Assembly (NCBI GenBank): GCA_001972305.1
Contig: BDDD01000921.1
Span: 386,788 to 450,787, forward strand
From: Cephalotus follicularis
Lineage: Eukaryota; Streptophyta; Magnoliopsida; Oxalidales; Cephalotaceae
Reading direction: 5' to 3'
Length of the DNA: 64,000 nucleotides
Program-made: the position numbers and the translations under genes
The notes under the pieces: generated by a model
Told to the model about the DNA's origin: nothing
The model's database searches: none
Seen by the model: the letters and a program-made list of their open reading frames with translations, nothing else
In this document: positions 58,010 through 64,000 of the stretch, one piece after another
Layout: the number at the start of each line of letters is the position of its first letter
Numbering within the stretch: position 1 is the first letter of the stretch

Positions 58010-58525
58010 TTCATCCACAACAATGGAAAAGACCATCTTGGTAAGTTCAACTCCAAAGTCAACGAAGGTATTTTTCTTGGCTACTCAACTTCTAGTAGAG
58101 ATTTTAGATGTTTTAATAAAAGAACCTTGTTTATTGAAGAATCCATGCATGTGATTTTTGATGAAACTAACCCAAAACTTCCAAAAGAAGTTATTGATGT
58201 TGATTCTTTAGATTTTATCGAAAGTAGAATTGAGGAGCTAAATCTAGAAGATAGCAAAAAGGAGGAGTCTATAAATGGAGAACCCTCTCAAAGCTACCAA
58301 GAAGCTCTTCACGACAAGACCTCGAAGGTGGTGAGAGGACATCCTCATGAAGCTATCTTAGGTAATCCTAGATTAGAAGTAACTACTAGGTCTAGTTTAA
58401 ATCATAACTATATTGCCTTTTTATCTCAAATAGAACCTAGGAATATAGAAGAAGCGGAAAGGGATGAAAATTGGATAAATGCCATGCAAGAAGAACTTAA
58501 TCAATTTGAACGCAATAAAGTATGA
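58010..58525 (+). pseudogene. Copia B integrase C-terminus and linker to RT
   Basis: From 58010 the frame reads the usual Copia integrase tail (K-F-N-S-K, G-I-F-L-G-Y-S-T-S-S, F-N-K-R-T-L). The 132-codon frame 58127-58525 is an acidic linker followed by the RT N-terminus (I-E-P-R-N-I-E-E-A, W-I-N-A-M-Q-E-E-L-N-Q-F-E-R-N). It ends with TGA in place of Trp in the V-W-N-L-V motif. Confidence 0.8.
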
Positions 58526-59400
58526 AATCTAGTACCTAGGCCTAAAAACCATAACATAATTGGTACAAAATGGGTCTATAGAAACAAGATGGATGAACAA
58601 GGTATAGTTATTAGAAATAAAGCTAGGTTAGTTTCCAAAGGTTATTCCCAAGAAGAGGGAATCGATTTTGATGAATCCTATACACCGATAGCTAGATTAG
58701 AATCAATACGCATTTTACTTGCATATGCATCCTTTAAAGACTTTACCCTTTTTCAAATGGATGTAAAAAGTGCCTTTTTAAATTGTCTAATAAAAGTGGA
58801 AGTCTATGTAGAACAACCTCCCTGATTTGAAAACCCACATTTGCCAAATCTTGTTTTTAAGCTTTCAAAAGCCTTATATGGTTTAAAACAAGCTCCTAGA
58901 GCTTGGTATGAAAAACTTAGTGCCTACTTACTTGAAAACACTTTTAAGGGAGGGACAATTGATATAACACTTTTTGCCATGTCTCTTAAAAAAGATATAT
59001 TAATTGTTCAAAAATATGTTGATGACATAATATTTGGTTTTACTAATGAAGATTTGTGCAAAGAATTTGCTAAGATTATGCACGAAGAATTCGAGATGAG
59101 CATGATGGGAGAGCTCAATTTCTTTCTTGGACTTCAAGTAAAGCAAATTAAGGATGGCATCTTCATCATCCAATCCAAGTATGTCAAAGACCTACACAAA
59201 AGATTTGGATTGGAAAATGCCAAGAAGAGTAAGATTTCGATGAGCACAATGACAAGGTTAGATAAACATGAGCAAGGTAAATCTATCGACCAAAAACTCT
59301 ATAGGAGTATGATAGGCTTGTTGCTTCATTTAACGGCTAGTAGACCAGATATCTTGTTTAGTGTATGTTTGTGTGCTTGATTTCAAGCATCCCCTAAAGA
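58526..59400 (+). pseudogene. Copia B reverse transcriptase
   Basis: Frames 58589-58825 and 58841-59380. G-T-K-W-V-Y-R-N-K upstream, [20 protein letters not shown], then TGA at the P-P-G-F-E motif. Second frame: A-L-Y-G-L-K-Q-A-P-R-A-W-Y, catalytic Y-V-D-D-I-I-F (about 59015), F-E-M-S-M-M-G-E-L and F-L-G-L-Q-V. Ends with TGA where Arg (CGA) is expected in C-A-R-F-Q. Copies the RNA genome into DNA in functional elements; active-site residues are preserved here, the reading frame is not. Confidence 0.9.
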
Positions 59401-59959
59401 ATATCATTTGTATGCGGTAAAAAGAATTTTTAAATATTTAGCTTATACACCAACATTAGGACTTTCGTATCCTAGGAAATCAACTTTTGACTTGCGTACA
59501 TACTCCGATGCCGATTTCGGAGGATATAAAGTAGATAGAAAGAGCACTAGTGGCACTTGCCAATTTCTAGGAAATATGCTCAATTATTGGTTTAGCAAGA
59601 AATAGAATTTGGTAGCTCTTTCAACTACCGAAGCTGAGTATATTGCTGTGGGAAGTTGTTGTGCACAAGTAATGTGGATGAAGCAACAACTCCTCGACTA
59701 TGGCTTTAGTTTTAAAAAAGTGCCCATAAGGTGTGAAAACACTAGTGCGATTTACTTAGGAAAAAATCCCGTGCACCACTCAAGAACTAAGGATATAAAT
59801 ATTAGATATCACTTCATAAAGGATCATATAGAAAAGGGTGACATCGAACTAGTTTTCGTACCTACACAAGACCAAGTAGCGGATATATTCACTAAACCTT
59901 TAGATGAACAAACATTTTCAAAATTTAGATTGGAATTAGGTCTGTGTGAAATTGATTGA
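59401..59959 (+). pseudogene. Copia B RNase H
   Basis: 59408-59605: R-I-F-K-Y-L, T-Y-S-D-A-D-F-G-G with the first catalytic Asp, K-S-T-S-G-T-C, then TAG in place of Gln after S-K-K. 59609-59959: A-L-S-T-T-E-A-E-Y-I-A (catalytic Glu), C-E-N-T-S-A-I, H-S-R-T-K-D-I-N-I-R-Y-H, V-A-D-I-F-T-K-P-L. Ends TGA at 59959. This is the normal pol end of Ty1/Copia. Confidence 0.9.
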
Positions 59960-60370
59960 TTGATATGATCATATGTTTATGCTTGATATGCTTGTATGTT
60001 CATTGTTGTATCATTTGCATTCATTAAATCGCGATATCGGAAGAAAAACAGAGCAAAGTGTCGATGCCTAGACTGAAATCGTCAGTGCTTCACACTGCAT
60101 TTAGAACTCAAATTGTGCAAAACATGCAAAGCGCAGACACCTTGCTTAAAAGCGTCAGAGCTTAACACTGCAATTTGATCAAATTTTGCAAAATGCACAA
60201 AGAGGCGATGCTTCACATAAAAGCGTCGACGCTTTAGTCATATTTTATATCAGTAACCCTCGACTATTAGCCATTTTAAATGCAAAAACATAAAACCTAA
60301 ACCTATCTCTAGCGATTTCAAAGCGATTTCCTACCGAAATTCATTTCTAAACCAAATACTCTCTCCAAAA
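59960..60370 (+). other. Copia B spacer with GCGTC cluster, upstream of accessory ORF
   Basis: Non-coding. GCGTC/GACGC words at 60056-60236 (for example AAAAGCGTCGACGCTTTAG near 60220), then TATTTTATAT at 60241-60250 and a leader of about 120 bases to the ATG at 60371. Layout parallels 33415-33787 in Copia A and the LTR module 62100-62572. Confidence 0.6.
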
Positions 60371-61552
60371 ATGCCTAAAACAAAGAACTTGGAGATTGGA
60401 GAAGGCTCAAAGAGGAGAAAGAGCATTGGAAGAAAGAAGAAGAGTAGAAATGTGTAGGAACCGTCTTCACCAGAGGAATTCCCTCAAGTCGTGAGGTATC
60501 CACAGGCCTACTTTGAGCGCAAAATACTAGTAGGTAAAACTCTCAACTTTGATTTTCGTATTACTGAGGGTTTCCCCGTAGTTGGATGGTTAGAGACCTA
60601 AGGACTAGCTCCATTATTTAGGATAAACATCCCTTACTACCCTGAATTGATGAAGGAATTTTATGTAAATATCCTCCGTAGCTCTATCGTAGATTTGTGC
60701 ACTAAGGTAAAATATAAAGAGATTGAATTCAGTTTTACCACCTTAGCTACGATTCTAGAAATCCCCTATGAAAGCACTAGGGGCTGGAATCAACGAAATT
60801 GGGTTATTGATAGTGCTTTTAACAAGGAAAAGTGTGTGCAATTGCTATTTGGTGAAAACGCACAAGTAATGCAACGAATGTACTCTAGGAACCTTAGCTT
60901 TCACCATAGGTTCCTACACCATGCCATAGCTACACATATATGCCTAAAGCCGGTGGTTTTGATGAGGTGACCCATATGGAAGCATTCATGATGTTCCATA
61001 TAATTACGGGTCAAAAGATTAATTTTCCCAAGTTGATAATCAACAATATGCAAGCTATGCGCTTTAGGGAGAACGCTAGACTACCCTATAGCAACATAAT
61101 CACCAAAATCCTTCTGCACTTTAGAGTAGACTTGAGTGGAGAGGTGCATCATGCACTCCAAAGTGTGGACAAATTAGGAAAAGGAACCCTAGGGAGAATG
61201 GGGTTCAAAAAGCATAAAAGGCTTGGGATATGGATCCCTAGAGAGGAGGATTCTAATAGGGTGATTGGAAAAGAAGGTGGAGAAGAAGATGGGGAAGAAT
61301 GAGGTGAAGAGGTTCAAGGTGAAGAAGCAAGAATGCCTCAAGTCATTCCAACACAAAATGTAAACTTGCCAAGCAATCAAGCGAAGGCAAAAGAGGATAG
61401 CAAGAAAGCTTAAGGAGAAAGGGGTGATTGGCGATGAAGGCATCATTACATCATTCTTGAGCCAAGAAGACGATGCTAATCCAAGAGAAGACGGAGCTAC
61501 AGACGATATGGGTGATATGGAGGGCGACATGGATGATCCCATGGATGATTGA
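60371..61552 (+). pseudogene. Copia B accessory ORF (PF20167-like), broken
   Basis: ATG at 60371, basic start (M-P-K-T-K-N, then K-R-R-K-S, R-K-K-K-S: possible nuclear signal). In-frame stops at 60455 and 60599; core frame 60647-60970 with P-Y-Y-P-E-L-M-K-E-F-Y-V-N-I-L near its start and F-T-T-L-A-T-I-L-E-I-P. A frameshift near 60940; frame 60940-61302 has M-E-A-F-M-M-F-H-I-I-T-G-Q-K, Y-S-N-I-I-T-K-I-L-L-H-F and I-W-I-P-R-E-E. A third frame (about 61388-61552) has R-K-L-K-E-K-G-V-I and a very acidic end (Asp/Met-rich). Total about 390 codons. Matches the Copia A copy in order. Family name from memory; no known enzyme motif seen; function unknown. Confidence 0.75.
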
Positions 61553-61961
61553 GTTCATGCATCTACATTGTTCATTTTGTATTTTGTTCATTTTTATTGG
61601 TGTTTGAAAAACAATTTGAAGTTTGTAAATTGTTATGAAGTTCGAATTATGATGGTTTGTAATGTGAAAACAACATGATTTTGTAATCTTTTCAATATTG
61701 TAAGTTTGATTTTTTTGTTTTAATGGTTTGATGTTATTAAATATGCTTGTTGAAATATATTTTGATTTTGTGTTTATTATTCTTAAAGCTTTTTGATGTT
61801 ATAACAAAAAGGGGGAGAGAATAGTGGGGAGAATGATAAGCTAAAACCCCTTGTCATACTAAGGGGGAGTTAATGAATTAAGGGGGAGTTATTTGATTTT
61901 TAACTTATGCATTGTTATATTTTTTAACTTGTCTAAAATATAGCAAATTTTTGTCATCATC
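61553..61961 (+). other. Copia B 3' non-coding region
   Basis: AT-rich, with 'aaagggggag' at about 61808 and two more purine tracts ('aagggggagtt', about 61861 and 61880) ahead of the LTR-proximal polypurine tract. No coding sequence. Confidence 0.7.
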
Positions 61962-61975
61962 AAAAAGGGGGAGAT
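61962..61975 (+). other. Copia B polypurine tract
   Basis: AAAAAGGGGGAGAT immediately before the 3' LTR start at 61976. Confidence 0.9.
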
Positions 61976-63076
61976 TGTTGACATTTATGTCTCAATCCAA
62001 GTTTTAATGATAACATATTTACATTTAACGAAGTTTCTTTTTGTGCAAGTAAAGATAAAACGTTGCAAAGACAAAACAAGAAATTGCAGGCACTGGGCTA
62101 AGCATCGACGGTCTTGAAGAAACCGTCAGCGCTTAAGGAGACCTTCGAAGCCTGAGTGCAAAACGTCAACAGTTGAAGAGTTTTAAGCAAAGGAGAAATT
62201 TCTTAAAGCATCGATGGTTTCAAGAAAGCGTCAACGCTTTGAGCCAAGGCGTCAGCGCTTAAACACTCTACATCAACGATCAATTACAGAAACTTTTAAG
62301 GCCAATTAATTTGCACAAAGCAGAGATGCTTTGAAGAAACCGTCAGCGCTTTGTGTCAAACCATCGACACCAAATCAAGACCTTCAGCGCTTTGAGCAAA
62401 ACAATTCAAATTCAAATATACAACGGCCACATAAGCAGCGACGTTTTGACGAACACTGTCAACGCTCTGCGCATTGGGAACAATTACTAACTACATTTTA
62501 ATGCGCCGTCTTTGAAGCAACAAGTCCCAAGACACAAGCAACGGCTCTATCACTTCAAAATCAGCTATAAACTGAAGATTACAATAAAGAACGAGATACA
62601 ACAAGATCAAACAAGTACAAGAATATCAAGAGCAAATCCCCAACTTTCAAATCAATATCAAAGCACTATCAAGATCTTTTTGTTTATTTGAGAGGTAACA
62701 TTTTCTGTAATTACATAGCTATATCAAACCTTTTCAGAGGTTATCCAAAAACACAAACCATATTTGTAATCCAAATTTCTAAATGGGAGTGAACCCTTAG
62801 TGATATTAGGGAGTGAACCCATAAGTGATTGAGGTCAATCACTCAAATTGTAAGGTGTTTCGATTTGCACCCAGAATCCTAAATCGAAGTGTACTAGAAG
62901 GAATCTAGTGGAATCTCAAAGAGGTCCTTGGGAAAAGTAGACGTAGGCACGAGATTTGCCGAACCACTATAAAATCTTGTTTGCATCTCTCTAACCCTCT
63001 CTCTTCAATTACATTGTTTATTTACCTTGCTTGTTTATTTAATCTGTTTTCATAGTTTTAATTTGTAGTATATTCA
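61976..63076 (+). repeat. Copia B 3' LTR
   Basis: 1,101 bp, TGTTGACATTTATGTCTC...GTATATTCA. GCGTC cluster at 62100-62470, TATAAAC at 62566-62572, hairpin at 62824-62843, SIRE signature 'gacgtaggca' and 'ccactataaaatc' at about 62940-62975. Lacks the C-run of the 5' LTR. Confidence 0.88.
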
Positions 63077-63081
63077 TTTGA

Positions 63082-63608
63082 TAATGAAGAACATGATGAG
63101 AGGTTGTTCTAAAGTGGATGGTGCATTTCCCTATGGAATGATAATCACCAAAATTATCTCTCATTTTGGAATTGTTGTTAGGAATGAGGTACCCTCTAGG
63201 ATAGATGTTGGAGACATCTATAATGCCTCATCCCTTAAAATAATGGGTGGGAAAAGGGTGCATAACACCAATGAAGGATTTGTATGGCTACCGACGGAAG
63301 GAGGAAGAAGAAGAAAAATAGTAGAGGCTGAGGGAGTTGAGGAACAAAGAGCAACACAACTTCCTAGGCAAGCCCCCACACCTCAGATGCGGCCAAGACA
63401 GTCTAGCAGTAGCAGTTCTTCACTTACTTTGGAGGTTTTTATGGCTAAGGTGAAGAAATTGCATATCAAATTGGACAACACAAGAGATGAGCTCCTCGTC
63501 CTCTTTGTAGATCAAAGAAGACGACATAGGAGACTCGAGAAGAAATTAGTTGCCAAAGGGGTAATTGAGGCAGTTGATATCTCGGCATCTGAAGAGGAGG
63601 AAGGATAA
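63082..63608 (+). pseudogene. Copia A accessory ORF, C-terminal part
   Basis: Open from the Copia B junction to TAA at 63608 (first ATG 63078 overlaps the TSD). Y-G-M-I-I-T-K-I-I-S-H-F and F-V-W-L-P-T-E-G align with the Copia B copy (Y-S-N-I-I-T-K-I-L-L-H-F, I-W-I-P-R-E-E). Then a Gln/Pro/Ser-rich linker and a predicted helical segment (about residues 120-165: V-K-K-L-H-I-K-L-D-N...R-R-L-E-K-K-L-V-A-K-G-V-I), ending E-E-E-E-G. This half has no stop or frameshift. Confidence 0.75.
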
Positions 63609-63959
63609 GGGGAAGGAGGAAACGACATGGAGCATTGATTCATGCATATCATTTTTTCATTTCATGTAATTTCTCAAAAACATTATTTAAACTCTTGATA
63701 TCGTATTTAATGGATGTCAATTTTCGGTTATTGGATTTTTTTTGTGTGAAAACTATATGTTTATCTTTCAATGAATATCAGTTTTTCAATTTTTTTCTTT
63801 GGTATCTTCCAATAGTCTTCTGTGATGGTTATGATTATGGATGATGAATGAATATTCTCGGATTAATGGCATACACAATGTTTAATGTGTTAGTGTATTG
63901 CATTATTAAGGGGGAGAATAATGTGTGTTTATGTTTATGACATTGATAACCTTTTTGAT
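63609..63959 (+). other. Copia A 3' non-coding region with polypurine tract
   Basis: T-rich. Purine tract AAGGGGGAGAATA at about 63909-63920, 39 bases before the LTR; the bases directly before the LTR are pyrimidine-rich, so the primer position is uncertain. Confidence 0.55.
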
Positions 63960-64000
63960 TGTTGACGATTAAGTCCCAATCCTTGTTTTGATGATAACAT
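63960..64000 (+). repeat. Copia A 3' LTR, first 41 bases
   Basis: TGTTGACGATTAAGTCCC...GTTTTGATGATAACAT, similar to 909-950. The window ends here. Confidence 0.7.

Larger units (their letters stand above)
34375..63076 (+). mobile_element. Copia B: SIRE-type Ty1/Copia element with full gag-pol and accessory ORF
   Basis: LTRs 34375-42703 (heavily interrupted) and 61976-63076; flanks CTTGA (34370-34374) and TTTGA (63077-63081). Primer site at 42706, polypurine tract at 61962. Order: gag, protease, integrase, RT, RNase H, accessory ORF, which is the Ty1/Copia order with an extra 3' ORF as in SIRE/Maximus. Net own length about 9.3 kb after removing solo LTR X, the Gypsy solo LTR, Gypsy C and SL1-4, normal for SIRE. 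Not functional: many stops and frameshifts. Confidence 0.88.
909..64000 (+). mobile_element. Copia A: SIRE-type Ty1/Copia element, pol-deleted, spans the window
   Basis: The element starts TGTTGACATTTATG at 909 and runs off the right edge inside its 3' LTR. Its own sequence is 909-1085, 30140-34374 and 63082-64000; the rest is inserted DNA. Order: 5' LTR, degenerate primer site, gag with coiled coil and CCHC knuckle, a pol remnant of a few dozen bases, a spacer, an accessory ORF, a polypurine tract, 3' LTR start. SIRE-type assignment rests on the gag tail (CCHC knuckle followed by repeated K-x-W-V-P-K motifs), the LTR block 'ccactataaa' following 'gtggacgtaggca', and similarity to Copia B. 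Protease after its first codons, integrase, RT and RNase H are absent, so any mobility would have depended on proteins supplied in trans. Confidence 0.8.

Overview
The window is repetitive DNA from a seed plant, most likely an angiosperm; the species cannot be named from it. Everything recognised is LTR retrotransposon: plant Ty3/Gypsy (Tekay-like and Athila-like), plant Ty1/Copia of the SIRE/Maximus type, a large non-coding LTR element (LARD) and several solo LTRs. I found no host gene, rRNA, tRNA, CRISPR array or bacterial signal. Such deep nesting is typical of pericentromeric or other heterochromatin (inference).

Almost the whole window is one nested stack, and most levels have readable 5-bp target-site duplications (TSDs). 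Level 0 is a decayed LARD LTR (1-908). Into it went Copia A (909 to beyond the right edge). Two large insertions split Copia A. The first is Gypsy D (1086-30134) in its 5' LTR. Gypsy D holds a minus-strand Athila-like element (about 4345-21346), whose gag/protease junction is split by an intact-ended LARD (8152-18022, TSD TCAGA). Its 3' LTR holds solo LTR SL1-1 (27343-29626, TSD TAAGC). The second is Copia B (34375-63076), which landed in the accessory ORF of Copia A. The 5' LTR of Copia B carries a solo LTR X (35023-37230, TSD AGAAT) and a minus-strand Gypsy solo LTR (37357-42299, TSD TTATC) that itself contains SL1-2. Its gag carries Gypsy C (43323-53491, TSD CAAGG; containing an Athila solo LTR and SL1-3) and SL1-4 (54518-56600).

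Few elements could move alone. Copia B keeps gag, protease, integrase, RT, RNase H and an accessory ORF, but has many stops, frameshifts and an Asp-to-Asn change in the protease motif. Gypsy D lacks the integrase catalytic core. Athila, Copia A and Gypsy C keep gag (all or part) but have lost RT. The LARD has no recognisable coding sequence.

Two observations stand out. First, both SIRE-type elements carry, between RNase H and the polypurine tract, a third ORF resembling the 'putative plant transposon protein' family (PF20167-like); in both, the DNA just upstream repeats the GCGTC-rich module of the LTRs and then has a TATA-like site. Second, near-palindromic words around GCGTCGACGC cluster in LTRs of at least five otherwise dissimilar families here, which suggests a shared regulatory or structural role or convergent evolution.
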